From Thuidium tamariscinum (taxonomy: Eukaryota > Streptophyta > Bryopsida > Hypnales > Thuidiaceae), in contig OX344749.2 in assembly GCA_947034885.2 (NCBI GenBank), forward strand, positions 45,909,682 through 45,973,681: DNA of 64,000 nt. The letters are read 5' to 3'. This document shows, one piece after another, positions 14,315 through 27,600 of the stretch. Positions within the stretch are counted from its first letter, which is position 1, and each line of letters starts with the position of its first letter. The notes under the pieces were generated by a model. It made no database searches. It worked only from the letters and a program-made list of their open reading frames with translations, and was not told where the DNA came from. Position numbers and translations under genes: made by a program.

Positions 14315-17300
14315 TGTGAGTGCTCCTAACTCTACCCTCGAGCTAAGAGTTTTTTACACGGGTCCTGTGTCTAATTGAGTTTTCTTTCTAATTGGGTATT
14401 AAAAGAAAGCCTTCCAAGCAATGAACTCTTTTAGTCACGTCTTTCAAGTGTTTCTGATTTGATTTCGTGGTTATAATTCTATCTATTCTATTCTAAAATT
14501 CAACCAAACGAGAGCCTACTCTATTCTATTCTATCAAATGATGTTGCCTAAATCTAATTCCAGGCATTTGGTAAAAAGAAACTTAACAGTAAAACAATGA
14601 GAATAAAAATCAAATGTGAGCGGTTTACCTCCTCTGCGTAAATCTCCATGGTCCCGTCGTCAAACATCATCATGTGTAAATATTCTCCCACAACCTCGCC
14701 ATCAAAATCATCCCGGCTCTCCATCTAATCCATAATAATTCTCACGTTGTTGGTCAATTAATTCTATCCTGATTAAAAAGAAATTAAAGGTTATGTAGCA
14801 TGAATTCAATTGCGTAATTCTTTTAATTCCTACATCCCCGGTAATTAGGAAATACGGCAATTAAATTAGTCTACCTAGTTTGTAATGTTCTATTCTAAAT
14901 CAAAGGAAATCTAATGGTTCATTATTTGTTGTTGTTAGTTTTTATTTTAGTTCTAAATTGATATTATAAAATTCCAACGAATTCTAATTGAATTAAATTA
15001 ATTTGGATGGGAAATTTCCTTCAAATCTTTTCAAATCCAATTAATTTTTGAAATTATTTTAATTCTAAAGAAATTGGTTGTCAATTTGTTTGTTTCCCTT
15101 TTGGCTTATTAGAAGATTTTAATCAAAAACTATCATCAAATCTTTTAAAATCTAATTGATTTTAAATTTGCGTTAGTTTGCAAAGAAATTAGTTGTCAAT
15201 TTGTTCTTTTCCCTTTTGGCTTATTAGGCCTAATAAAACAAAACCAACAAAATCCAAACTTTCTAAGAATCTAATTAATGACTAACTACCAAAGAATGTA
15301 GAACATTCCTAAAGAACGAGAATATTAGTAATAGTGATATTCCTAAGGAAACTAGTTTTTTATTCCCAAGGGTCAACCATCAAGAATAAGAATCTATTTC
15401 TATAGTGTTATTCCCCCCAAAATCAATTGTTTATTCGTAATTGGCTTCACGTGTCAGATTTCGTCACCTTAATCTTCCTAACTACTTCTCCTTCTCTCTC
15501 ATTCTTGCTTAGTATGTTTTGCAAGTTTTTTGTGGAGAGAGGTGGCTATGGAGTTTAGAATGTGAAGAAGGTTATGAAATTTTTTGTGACTTCCAAATGT
15601 TGAATTTTTGTTTAAAAAGCAAGGGTGTGGCGCCAACTGCCAACTATAAGTGTGAATTTAAATCCAACTTTTGAGAGTTCCAAACTTACTTGAGTCCCTG
15701 GATCAAACCCCGACTCCCCTCCAGCGACCCGACTCTTTCCCTCCAGTGACCCCGACTCCCCCTTAGTACCGGCCCGCCTCAGTACCCGGCCCGCTTGGGT
15801 AGCTGTCCGCTTGGGTGTGCTGTCCGCCCGGGGGCTAGTCCGCTCTGGATGTGCTGTCCGCCCGGACTGGTCCACTCACTGGGTGGGCTGGCCGTCTGGC
15901 TGTCTGCCTTAGGTGTGTTGGTCCGCCCCTTATTGTGAAATTTGGAATTTTGGAATTCTCCAACATGTGAAATTTTGGGAATCCTCTCCAATTTTAAACT
16001 AAGAATTTGGGAGGTTTCACTTTGGAATGATTTAATAATGGAACCTGAGAGATTTGGTTCTAAGTAATTTCATTCCAAGGCTAGCATGATTTTTAATAGT
16101 TGAGAGTAAAATTCTCCCAATCTTTCAATAAGCGTTATAAGTGCAAAGCTCCGCCGTGTCTTGATAATTGTAGTATTTTGAGAATTTTATTCGCAAAAGG
16201 AGGTACACATGACAGTGTTTAAACTGGACTTTCACTTTAAATTCTTAAAATTTCCTCATATTTTGGGATTTTGCAACCAAAGGAGGTACACATGACAGTG
16301 TTTAAACCGAACTTTGGCGCTCAATGCTCAAAATTTCCGTGAACTAATATCAGAGAAAGTGTTGAGGCCTTGCCTCTTGAGTGAGGTGACAAATAAATAA
16401 AAGTTGAAGGGGCCCTAAGCCTTCAAATTCGAAGAACTAAACACAAACAAGACTTGGCCAAAACTCTTGGTCCAAGTAGTGCCCCAACTGAGTCGGTGGC
16501 ACAAGTAACAGAAGAACAAAGTGTCGGTGCGAGAAATAAGGGTACTGGCAACCTTGAGGGGGGCCCTTATATACCTGTGGCCGGGCCCCTCTCGATAATT
16601 GCCAGTGAAAACACTTTGTTACTTCCTACCCTAAACTATCCTAATGTAATTCCAAAATAATATTTGTTTAATGGTGGAAATTTCTAAAAACATCCCCATT
16701 TGGCAAACAAAATCTTGGCCAAATCAAATCCAAGATCTTAACCCAAAATATTTTGGAATTAATCCTAATTTACGTAGATATTTTGCAAATTAACCAAAAG
16801 TCATTTTGAAAATTGTCTTTCTTTAGCCCAAAGATGGATTTTTATGCAAGAAAGAGATCTTGACCAAATCCACTCTTTGATTTTCCAAGAGATATTTCTA
16901 AAATCACTTCTGATTAACCGCAATTAACGATTAAAAAGTCAAACTGAGAGCTGACCCTCTCTATCTTTTAGGGAACAACTCAAAACGGAAAACCGTCTGC
17001 ACCATTGTCTTCAGAAGACCCCAATTAGCCTAAAGGATCCCCTACCCCTCACTCCTAAGCCGTTTGCGCGCCCAAATTGGAATTACAATAACTCCAATTA
17101 AAAGTAAAAAATTTAACTTCTAGGATTTGCGCATTTTGATGAATCTATCAGGCCAAGGTTGTTAGGAATGTCCGTGAGAGTAAGTAATGACTCCTTATTT
17201 GCGACAATCGGACATCATTCGCTCCTGATACGCCGGTCAACCCGCTGCCAACTTGTAACTTCTAGTGAAATTCGATGTCAATGCCGGTTCTGGTAGTTGG

Positions 17301-18137
17301 GAATGTCGGAATGTCTTCAAACTTGACCGGGCGCTTATTAAGCACACAAAAACCTATCCTAATTTTTAGTGAGATTTTACCGCATCATACGTAATTTCTA
17401 TGAATTTGCGAACATTTCTATGTGCGGTTGACTTCCCATGGAGTCAACGTGGAATTTCGGAAAAATCCGAAATAAATTGGGTAACATCTAGGGCACTCCT
17501 AGAATCTTGGTGTAAGTCCCACGCAACCTTGCACCTTTCTAATTTTAGTAATTTTGGAATCACTTTGCCCAATTGGACAATTTAATTCCCGATGCCCGGG
17601 AATCTTGGACAATTGTTTGATTCTTGTTCGCTCCTGGCATGCTCCTACCCTTGGAACACCTCTCTGTAGTCTTCAATCTCCAATCCTCCATCTTTTATCT
17701 CGTGAAGTTCGAATTCTCCAAATCCCTTGTAGTGGTTTTACTTTTAAATTCAATTTGTTCCAAAATTGAACTTAAGCCCTGGTAACTCTTCTAGGCTCGT
17801 AGTAGACTCTTTTAGCTTAGCCAGTATGTCATGTGCATCCTTAAAAGGTTGACTTTGCACAGACAATCACTAGGACTGACTAACTCTCGATTCCTTATTT
17901 TTCTCGGAATTACTAAATCTTCACATAAACTTGCTTTGGAGACTTGGAATGATTCAAATTTCTAAGATTAGGAATTTTCCACCTTCTAAGTTGGTTTTCC
18001 ACCATTTTGGCATAAACTGACACCAAAACTCCCTCAACACTCTTTTTATGTCTTTTTCTTGAATATTTTGGATAATTTTTGCTATTTAATCGCGAAAAAT
18101 GGACCCAGAGTCCTGAGTGCCAATTTGAGGGCTCACA
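14315..18137 (+). mobile_element. Solo LTR A (3.8 kb LTR retrotransposon remnant)
   Basis: Begins TGTGAGTGCTCC and ends GGGCTCACA, so the termini are TG...CA with a short inverted TGTGAG/CTCACA, flanked by AATCC on both sides. It has no internal gag-pol, so it is a solo LTR left by LTR-LTR recombination. It aligns in order with LTRs B and C at many points: 'cttccaagcaatg' near the start; a GC-rich block (15,690-15,930); 'gctccgccgt'; a TATA-like box; 'caattagcctaaagga' with 'ctacccct'; 'cggtcaac'; and 'gattttaccgca' near the end. An internal ~88 bp duplication (GGAGGTACACATGACAGTG at about 16,200 and 16,281) is private to this copy. At 3.8 kb it is very long for one LTR. It interrupts the CACTA element. 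Confidence 0.88.
16567..16574 (+). promoter_or_regulatory. TATA-like box inside LTR A
   Basis: TTATATAC lies about 1.56 kb before the LTR 3' end. Equivalent motifs sit in the same ordered context in LTR B (TTTTATAC, 32,531-32,538) and LTR C (TTATATAC, 36,467-36,474), each after the 'agcttcgccgt' region and before the 'cccctacccct'-type region. Conservation across three diverged copies supports a U3 core promoter. No transcription start can be seen directly. Confidence 0.45.
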
Positions 18138-18142
18138 AATCC
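18138..18142. repeat. Target-site duplication AATCC, right of solo LTR A
   Basis: Second copy of the 5-bp duplication; see 14,310-14,314. Confidence 0.85.
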
Positions 18143-19047
18143 CCCCTCCAAAAAGGCACTTCATGTACAGAGAAAAGCAATAGGAGTTTCACAATACCAT
18201 TTCAATGTAATTTCATATGTCAAGTTAAATCGGAAGGTCATCCTCCAATTGAGAACTTTGGTCTTCGTTGGCATCCTGTAGGAAGCATGGACACAGTAGT
18301 TGGACACAGCGGGGCCCTACCATTTGCTTTTTAGTACACCTATTCATTTCATCCCACAATAGATATTTGCTTACTTATTATTATTTCTTTAATACTTTTT
18401 ATTGCTCCTCTCGAGCACTTATGACATGCACATGATGTATGCTTCGGGAACTCTTTTTCTCATAGTCACAGATGAGTTTTATGAAGGTGGCACTTACACT
18501 GAAGTTGACCCTTCTCAGCACAATACTAATACTCCAATTAGGCCAATATACATAAAAAAAGCAAGACGAAGTTCAGGAAATCACGTATTGCCCATGCTAA
18601 AAGAAATCATCAACTTCAGAACCTACAATTGATATGCCATATATGTTTGGGGAGCCCAATTTGTACGTTTCTAGTAGAAGTAGCTAAATAATTTCAAAGT
18701 GGCAGCATTTAGCAACTTACCACAGAATCCTCGCTTTCTTCTGATGTTGTTGCATGACTTGACGTTGATGACGGGCTCACAATACTACCTTCATGTAGTT
18801 AATGGTCTGAGTCCTCATGATTATGGACCGCATCTCCCTGAAGTCTTCAAAGCACTCTTCGTTGGCGACGTTCGGGGCTCCCTGCGTTACGTCTCCGTTC
18901 ACCTGCCATTCTGGTGCCCACATTGTTCCTGTATAACATCTCCTCTTCCAAGAGTTCATTCCCTTCGTCAATGGACTATTCTAAGTGCTCTTGCGCGGAA
19001 GGTCTTCTGTGCATTTCCTGGTCACCACGACCTCCATGCCTTCCTTG

Positions 19048-19941
19048 TCATGGAGCACGACCTTGGCCTCGTTCTTGTGGGACAGTAGCCCTCCTTCGTT
19101 GAGGTCGAACTACGGGTTGCAGTACCACATCTTGACTTGTTGTTGCTGCTTGCTGTAGGTCTTTTCTAACTTCCCTCTCCGGACGGAGACCTTCGAAGTC
19201 GTTATCACGTCCCATGTCAAACAATTCCAGCTCAACTTCTTCTTCTTGGGTCGGCAGCACTCGTTTGCCTCTCACTTCTTTCCGTAAAAGAACTCTCCAG
19301 CCCGGCACCTCGACAGCCTCGGAATAGAAGACTTGTTCACAGTGGATTGGAAATGCAAAACTATCTCGGCTAACACTCCCATACCTCCTCCCGTAGTCAA
19401 CTAACGTAAAGCCCCATTTATCCTTTTTAATGGAAGCGTTGTTGCCAACGTAATTTGCTTTCACGAAATTGCAGACTAGAACTACCAAGCAGTGGCGTCT
19501 GTAATTCAACTCCAAGATCTCTTCGATGTGTCCAACGTATTCAACGTCGGCATTGACTTGATTGCCATCCCTGATTCCATACCTGCAAATCTGCTTGAAC
19601 GTTGTTGCGACTCCACTGTCAGCAGTTTTCAAGGACTTCTCTGCGCTCAGAACTCTGAAGTGGTTACCGAAAGCATATATACCTGTATACGCTGTTGCCA
19701 TAGGTAGCGGTCCTCTAGAAGTATCTACAACTTCTGGATCAACGACTACGCCAACTTGCTGCTCCCTCCTCACTTCGTCGAGGATCCACTCTGAAAAATC
19801 CGGTAATTGCCAAAGCTCTCTTAGATAAGCGAAACGAGTTTTGTGGCCTCTTCTACGTTGTAATTGACGATAGTAATTTCTTTCCTGCTCAGGGACCGTC
19901 ACGTTCTCTGCATATCTCTTGCATAACATTTGCAAAGCCAA
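19048..19941 (-). pseudogene. CACTA transposase, DUF4216-like C-terminal exon
   Basis: A 297-codon open frame contains the block typical of the DUF4216 domain that follows TNP2 in plant CACTA transposases. An ADSGVATTF-like stretch leads into DVEYVGHIEEILELNYRRH, then KKDKWGFTLVDYGRRYGS and a CEQVFYSEAVEVPGWRVLL tail (equivalent to the usual QVFYV.D...GWHVV). A proline/arginine-rich tail follows. Orientation matches the DUF4218 and TNP2 pieces at higher coordinates. The gap between 19,941 and 20,628 begins with a plausible donor (AGAAG/GTAATT on the minus strand), so it is probably an intron. This exon itself is open, but the gene as a whole is broken upstream. Confidence 0.85.
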
Positions 19942-20627
19942 AGGAGTGGAACTTCATAGTCAAGATACTGACGATGGAATTTTGAAAACAAGAACCACGT
20001 AGCAGGTTTCATTTAATGACACTTGACCTACCACCACGCTTCACAATTTGGAAGGGCAATTAACCGATTGGTGCCGTTTCCCTATTCTGAAGACACTAAG
20101 ACTTTCTATCAAGTTCCTATGAATCCCTCCTCTGTAACTTATGTGAAGTAGACTTCGGTGCTAGTAGGACTTGTATCAAACAGTGTGCACTCGTATGCGG
20201 CCAGCATTTGCAAGTAATCTACAAATCATTGTGAATTCGAGGAGAGTGACATCCTTGTCTACAGACATGACTCGTACATTTCATTTGGGAGAGTGAATTC
20301 AACTAGGAAAGTACCGTAAGTCCAGTGACCAAACATAGCTAACTCCATAGGATTGTACACCGTCTTCTAGTTCATGAAATGGCTGTGGAACTGTAGACTG
20401 CCGGAACATGACTTCTCCGGTGACCAATACTCCATCACTAAGCCGTTCACTTCTTCTCATGTATGGGACCCTAGTATGTACAGTACCTTCTTACATAATT
20501 AACTAGTCAAAATACCTTTAAGTTCTAATGCTTACCTAGAAGGCTACGGAAGTACTAAATACCATTAGACATACGTAATGAAACTAAAATATTACAACTG
20601 GAGCATATATATATAAGGTGGCAATAA

Positions 20628-21371
20628 TTACCTTCTATACGGTTCTATGTGTGTCGTGTTGTCAAGAACAAATGCATGAATCAACTTCTGAAATTCTGTA
20701 CTCATTGGTCGGTCCTTCTTTATACCCTCCAGAATTTCATCATACATGGTTGGCTCCTCCTTATCGTCCCACGCTCGCTTTGTTGTCGGTGTATAAGTAG
20801 AGAGATACTTGTTCAAGAACCCAATGGATTCTTCCCTTAAATATACTGCTGCCATACTCCCTTCAGCTTTTGCTTTATTTGTCACAAAGCCTTTCAAACC
20901 CTTCATGTACTGTTCGAATGGATACATCTAGCGTGTATGGATTGGGCTGCAAATGAAGATTTCTTCTACCAAGTGTATTGGTAGATGCATCATAATGACA
21001 AAAATAGATGGTGGCAGCTCCTTCTCGAAAGAGCAAATAGTTTCAGCTTCGTCCTCTAACATCTGCTTTTTCTGTGAAACATCAATCACCTTTGCACAAA
21101 TTTTCCGAAACAGTCTACTGACGCACATGACAACTCCCACCACTTTTGGATCCCCGACGTTTCTCAAATATAGCGGCAGGACTTGCTCCAAAAGAATATG
21201 GAAATCATGTATTTTTAGTCCCCTCAACTTACCATCGTGGATCCTTTTGCTTAAGGCTCCAATATAATTGCTTGGAAACTTCAATTTCTTGAGTGTACTC
21301 AAAAATTCTTCTCTGTCTTCCCTTGACAATACATACGGGGCATCAGGTATGAAATATGTTTGACCATCCAC
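20628..21371 (-). pseudogene. CACTA transposase, DUF4218-like segment with in-frame TAG
   Basis: Two consecutive frames (147 and 99 codons) are in the same reading frame, separated only by a TAG at 20,928-20,930. Together they give the DUF4218 signature: GKLRGLKIHDFHILLEQVLP, then ...LPPSIFVIMMHLPIHLVEEI..., then the segment reading IHTR-stop-MYPFEQYMKGLKGFV. The family normally has Trp between Arg and Met-Tyr-Pro-Phe, so the stop is most simply a TGG to TAG change. The segment continues into ...YLREESIGFLNKYL.... It lies between the TNP2 core and the DUF4216 exon in the expected order. Non-functional as read. Confidence 0.88.
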
Positions 21372-22327
21372 GTTCGGCTACAGATGCAAGTGAGGACGAA
21401 TTTGGCGGATACACATGTCTTCTCTAGATTTGGCGCCATCTGTTTCTCCAAAAAGAGTTTTCAGTAAATTCTCGCAGACTTTTTTTTCAATGTGCATGGG
21501 ATCTAGGGTGTGCCGGATTGGGAGACTCTGTGCAGACACAAAATCCACTTTTCTATCAATCCAGGAAGCTCACATACTATGAGGGAGATTAGGAACTAAA
21601 GACTTTATTTTTCTTGTGCCTTTCACTTCCCTTTACGGTGATCAACTCATCGGTGCGAAAGAGTAATTGCGGACTCATTAACCACACCTCCTACTCTAAC
21701 TTGCAGGTAATTGTACTTTGCTAAGGAAGGCTACAAGACTTGCAGAGGAATTAGACTATTTCAATCATCACAAACTACTATGGTAGTTCGCTAATTTATA
21801 AGAATCAAACATTAGCCTCATTACTGGTTCACGAAATTCTTCACACGTCACTACACATATCTCTAGAGGAAGCAATTGAACCTTGGGAATGAATTCCTAA
21901 TCACTGCGATGCCGCCCTTCATGTGCCAATCAGAAAATGTAACGCATGCAAACATGGCAGCAGTGATGCACATTGCTATCAAAAAAGTGGTACCATGAAC
22001 TGCGTTTTCCCCATCAGATAAAATTAAACTACACATACTGAAAATTAGGAATAGGATTGGCTTCCCCAACCATTCTAAAATAAAAGACAAAATTGTTGTA
22101 CAAATTGACCTGCCAGTACGGTAGTTCAAATAAGATGCTGATCCTCTTGACTCCTGTTTTCTTCATGGGGTCGTCTTTAGAGTTTGGTTGCCCTCCACAT
22201 TGCAGAAAAGCTTCTCTCTAGCCACCACGCTGAACTATAGTCAAACCACATTGGCGTACTAGTGGTCGGTCATAGTTCACCTCTCCATTGAAGGCTGCTC
22301 GTGCACTTCGCCATCTATGATTCTGCC

Positions 22328-23474
22328 TTAACCAGCTTCGGTGACCCAGATAAATAGTCTTGTGCGCTTCACTAGAGTGCTCCGCAAACGTGCTTTCACC
22401 GCATACATGGCAACCAGCATAGCCTTTTCCAACTTACCCTGACAATAATGTGTAAGGTGGGAAGTCATGTATAGCCCACATAAGCATATCTCGCAATGTG
22501 AAGCTTCTATTACGCCCAGGAGGTTCAAACATGTCCACTGCCGCTACTCCCTTCCATAGTTTTTTCAACTCCAATACCAATGGCTGCAGAAAAACATCAA
22601 TCGTCTCTTCCGTTGGAGAATTTGGTCCCGGTATTATCATGGTCAAGCAGATGAAAAATCGTTTGGTGACTAAGTATGGCAGTAAATTATAGAGCACCAT
22701 CATGACCGGCCACACTGAGTACTTGGAAGACTGGAAGCTGTGAAGATTAAGGCCATCCAAAGAGAGGCCCATTCTGACATTCCTAGCACTACTGCTAAAG
22801 CTAGGATATTTTTCATCTATAAACTTCTACTGCTACTTGTCCACTACTGAACGCATCTTGTTGTCTTGTGAGTGGTTTGTTGAGTGCCATCGCAAATGTT
22901 TTGCTATCTCCGGAGATCGGTACATCCTTTGCAATCTCTTTATCAAAGAAAAATACCTAAAAACTCTGAGGGGAACTAAGCTGGATCCCTGAATGTATTG
23001 TGACTTCTCGCATTTGGGGCATTCATTGAGATTGGCATTCTCTTTCCAATAGAGAGTCTTGCCACAATCGCAGCAGTGGATGGCCTCATGTGATAGTCCT
23101 AATTTCCCAAGCATAGTCTTCATTTCATAGGAATTTTTGGGACACTCATTTTTGGTGGGCAATACATCATACTTCAGGAAAGTTAAGATCTTGTCTAAGT
23201 AGTGGTGATTGACGGAGAACAATGTGCACAGTGACATCAGAATGATGCTAAACTGCAGCTTGCTTGTCTGTGATCCCACGAAGAGAGGCAATGAGGACTG
23301 ACGAAGAACTTCTTCGAGGATAGGGGTGGCGTCTAGCTCTTCTTCCTCAGAAGAAAGACTATCAAAATCTAATAAGCCGTCTTCATCTTCAGAATGGTCT
23401 CCATGTTCAGAATGGTCTCCATGAATCTCATCCATGCGGGCAAAACAATTTCCTGCTAGTTCATTGAAATCCAC
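22328..23474 (-). pseudogene. CACTA transposase, TNP2/Transposase_21 core (broken)
   Basis: The minus strand encodes the TNP2 hallmark blocks in order. A zinc-binding pair (CCDCGKTLYWKENANLNECPKC) precedes VPLRVFRYFSLIKRLQRMYR and SPEIAKHLRWHSTNHSQDNK. Two stops around 22,820-22,845 interrupt the link to the block reading SARNVRMGLSLDGLNLHSF. This is followed by IPGPNSPTEETIDVFLQPLV and the AIHDFPPY...LSG end of the domain. A frameshift near 22,440-22,530 changes frame before the conserved GKL...C block. Family proteins read through all these points, so this is a pseudogene. The middle part between 22,328 and 21,371 is too degraded to assign residue by residue. Confidence 0.88.
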
Positions 23475-23689
23475 ATTCGCATTGACAGCAGCAGGTTTCC
23501 ATTCATCGAAGTCCTTTGCGTCATGGAACTGGTCTTCCTCACGGACATGAGCGCCCTCTCTTGCAAGCTCTTTGTCCCCTGAAGCCTATGCATCTGGGCG
23601 ATTATCGTTGCCTTCAACACGATTGTGTAGATTCCTCTATCACAAAGAAGTACGAATTTGTATACCCAGCCAGGACAGACTTTCATTTT

Positions 23690-24610
23690 GAAAATTCAAC
23701 AAGCAGGCAGAATGCAGAGCAACTTACAAGTAGAGGCTCCAGCAAGTACTGGTCATGACTGTGTAATCGATGATGTCGCTCAATAGTTCTGATGGCTTGA
23801 ATCTTGAACCCATGGTAGCGTTGGCAACCACAAGGATAATGAGAAATGCCTTAACGAGACGCCATAGTCCTCTCGATGTGGTATGCTTCTCGCCATCCCT
23901 CCGGCCTCATGTTTGGCAGCTCCTATCCTAAAACCCTTTTAGTGTTTTCAGCAACGGACATGCCATCAGTACAATTATGAAGCCACTCAAACAAGTGATG
24001 CTGACATTTCGGGCACTCATCAAAACACGGTCCATTTCATTCATGAAGGTCTTTTACAGAGAAGATTTCCACTCACATATCAGAAGGTAGAAGGCATTTT
24101 CCTAATCTAAGGAATGCTGTTTGCTTCATCTATTTGTGAACACAGGAAGTAGGCCTTCTCTATAACTACATTGATTGCCTACAGTAGGGTTCGAATTTTT
24201 TTTGTCAATGCCTCCCTCCTCTTTCTACGTTGTTGCATGTCCTCTCGCCTAATCGGCTTTGGTGCTAAAGTCTGATTCTTCATAGAAGAAGAGAAAAGAC
24301 CACGACCTACAGAAGGAGGCTTCTTGATGCATAGAAAACGATCGTCCTCTGAAATTCTCTTGGTTGTAGCAAAAATGTCCTCCGCCTGCTATAATTTCCT
24401 TTGTAGAGGATTATCGCATTTGTCAAAGTCTGCAAACGACAGCGCAGGTAGTGGCATATTTTCGGAAGGTCGAAGGTCCTTGTCCTCAACATCACAAGAA
24501 GGAGCCTTCTCTACACTGAGTACGGCTTTTTGTTTTGGCAATGCTGCCATACTAATAATAGGAATGGATTCGCTGAGGCTGCATGTTGGGATCATGTTGG
24601 ATACATCCAT
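23690..24610 (-). pseudogene. CACTA transposase, N-terminal zinc-binding remnants
   Basis: Minus-strand fragments include PCFDECPKCQHHLFEWLHNC around 24,010-23,940, and YPCGCQRYHGFKIQAIRTIE followed by HHRLHSHDQYLLEP around 23,840-23,750. These resemble the Cys-rich 'transposase-associated' N-terminus of TNP2 proteins (CPC..C......HL..HGF...Y). Several stops and frame changes lie between them. The segment 24,610-24,389 is a further open piece without a clear match. Assignment rests on order and strand relative to the TNP2 core. Confidence 0.55.
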
Positions 24611-24699
24611 CAGCGCTGGGTCCTAATGCTAATGAAGGGGCCAAGGGTTTCAGAGTTTAACTTGCACACGACTCCAGAATTGCTCGTGGTGGATAGTGA

Positions 24700-27600
24700 A
24701 GCCAAGCTTTGTTGCTCCTAGATCAGTGGTACTTCATTGTCGATTTGAACTTTGTAAAATCCATGCACAGGTTTTATAGAGTGGAAGAAGTCAGCATACC
24801 ACTAACCTCTACAACAAAGACTAGCAAGTCCAACTCCACTTTATGCAATAGCAGCATGCTATTGAAAGGGTCTACTGTTTTAGCGCATTGAAATAATATG
24901 GTGGAATATGCTAGCGTTTCATTCAAGAAAATTTCCCACAGTAACATTGAAAAAATCAACGACAAGCGCAGATGCATCTGTCCTTACTTTGGTGCGTATA
25001 TAGATATACAAATGTGCAAAATTGGGATGAAAAAACAAAGGTGCGAGCTACAGTTTCGATGTCAATGCTGGCAAGAAGGACTTACGACTACGATTTTATC
25101 CGACTTCCACTAGATCTTCTGTACAACAAAAAAGGCTCAGCAATGTTAGGTACACAATATCTGCAAACGAAGGGTGGAAAAATCCATTGCACCACGCGGA
25201 CATCACGATGCACCATCTGATAGTGTCTAACAGTGTCCAAGAAATCACTCAGATATGGGGCGGGGTCACCGAGCTATGCCAAAGAAATTGTGAGACAGAA
25301 CTGAACAAGCTAGAACCCTAAACCTTCCACTGCCTATGGACATGAAGACCCGCTCTTCTGTCAACCTCTAAAAATGAAGACAACCCTTTTCCATACATGA
25401 ACCCTAAACCTAATTTGGAATAAGCTAAGGAATCTAAAAAATTATAATTTCCTTCTCAAAAGATAGCATTGCAGACATATGTCAGGCATGTTGGTTGGGA
25501 GCTCGCCCGGTAGTGGAGATAGTCATAGCAAAAGGCAAAACAGCTATGTATTCTACAATTGAACTTGGGACCAGGCGTGCTGTAGCCAGCGGGGTTAATT
25601 ACCGCAGGAAAGAATTGGCGTTCACCAAGCATATGGAACTTTGAAAGGTGAACGCTCTCTTACACCTCTGTTGGCCATACTTGTTGTTTAAGGAATAATT
25701 ACCTCACACCCTGAAAACCTATACTACAAATGCTTCATGGGGAGCACGGACTTCCGCACTCTTGAAGCATTCATGGTTGCTTAAACCCTAAACCCCTAAG
25801 CCGCAATCGTGGACAATAATGGAAATTACAGAAATTGTTGAAATTATAGAAGAAAGAAAGGAGAGTGAAGGTCCGATTCTTGCCTTGATAGCGAATTCGG
25901 AAACGCGTTCAAAGCTGTTGTGTGCGCTTTTTTCAGCGTTGTTACATTTGAATTGCCTTTTTCCGTATGCGTCCAAATTGACTACCATAACTTCTCTGTG
26001 TGCATTGCCAAGGAGTTTCCACGTTCCAGTTAAATCCCGAGTTAAATTTTTTGAAGACGAAGGCCGTAGGTTCGAAAGCACGACTTCAAAGTTCATGCAG
26101 GAATGGTTAATCTGACAAACATAGAAGAGAGCGACATGGAACACAGGCAATGATAGGTGTGTACCTCAAGTCGTCGTGCGAAACTACGGGGAGGAAGCCA
26201 TCACGAAGATATTGTAAAAGGAAGGTGTCCGAGGTTGAGGGCTTCAGCAAAAGCACAGAGATTAGTGCGTCTTCCTCTCGTAGAATGGGAGGTGGTCACG
26301 CGGAAGATGAAGTTCCAATGTAAGTTCGTTACTACTCCGAGTCCGCTGAAGCTGAGAGAAGATTACATGGCGATGCTCTGTAACTCCTTTGCTTGCTGTA
26401 GTTGTCAATTCCATTTGTAGCTGGTTAACGGACTTCGATAGTGCAAGGGCTTTAATTTTGAGCTGCAACGGTCTTACTTAATTTCTCAATCTCGCACCGC
26501 CATCACTAATTGCCACATTTGTTAAGTGAAATTTGTCATTTAATTGTGTGTAGAGGTTCTGTCCACTACTGAAGACAAGAGTCTCTAGAGGTCTTCCGAC
26601 TAGGGTAATTTTGGATGAAGTTAGGACAACATTCGTGCATGATGAGGCACAAACTCCAAGGGCATTCACTAGTTGCTGCCATATACTGTCAGGGCTGCTC
26701 TTGCCAATCCAATGCTTTGATCAGAAGGTCACCTGGATTCACCAAAACATTGTTGGCTTGCAGGTATGTTGGTAATGTTGTCCTTGTCTCCAAGAGTGCG
26801 AGAAGAGGGACAAGCTTAGAGAGAACATGGAATCAAACACCTGCAGCGGTGTCAACATTTCAGTCCATGGAGAACGAGAGAGCATCATGTGAGAACAGAA
26901 CTCCCGATCGCACTTCTAATACTTGCAGTAGCGAGAACTGACTAGCATTTCAACCGGTCTATCCTACAACAGGTCTTTGTAGGTGAGAAGTTCAAGCTCC
27001 GTCATTTCTTTTCTGCATGTATGGAAATGAAAACTAAGTTCTCATAGTGCTTCTACATTGACAGTACCGAAAGTGTTCATCTATGAAGTGGAAGGCCGGA
27101 GCTATAGGAGGCACCTACCAAAGTTCGACTCATACTGTAGAGAAGACATGATTGCGATAGAGCACAATACAAGCTTCAACTGGAAGGTAGGACAAGTATG
27201 TTTGAGTCCTTCCTAAACTCTTACTACAACTAATCGGCAATTACTATAGGCCGTCCACTACTCTAGGCTGTAGAACGCAGGGGATAGTTAACACCAATAA
27301 GACTATGAGATTGAACAAAATATTGAATTGAGATCGTTGGTGTATGAAGATTGTATGCCATTCAGCCTAAGAACATCTGGCAGTACATGTAGTGTAGTTG
27401 GAGAGTCTTGCTTTCTTATCCCACTACTGAAACCATCAAAATAGTAGACATTGGTGATAGACCCGTCCGTGTTTTTCGTATATCGTTATACAACTGTTGT
27501 GCCTAGATTGAGGGGATGAAGGATCTCATTAGTAGAAGTTAGAGACGTTTGCAATACCTACTTCAGAAGATTGTTGGAATAGGACGCCTCATTGAAAGAC

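Noticed and set aside
17723-17733. CCCTTGTAGTG, an exact inverse of the first 11 bp at 12,402
   Set aside because: It lies inside solo LTR A, whose borders are set by a perfect duplication, the flanking 3 bp do not match, and similarity stops after 12 bp.
27390-27400. TGTAGTGTAG as the right end of the CACTA element, matching the TAG before 12,402
   Set aside because: Only about 7 bp mirrors the left end, and no subterminal repeats are shared. Kept as a possibility but not annotated as an end.
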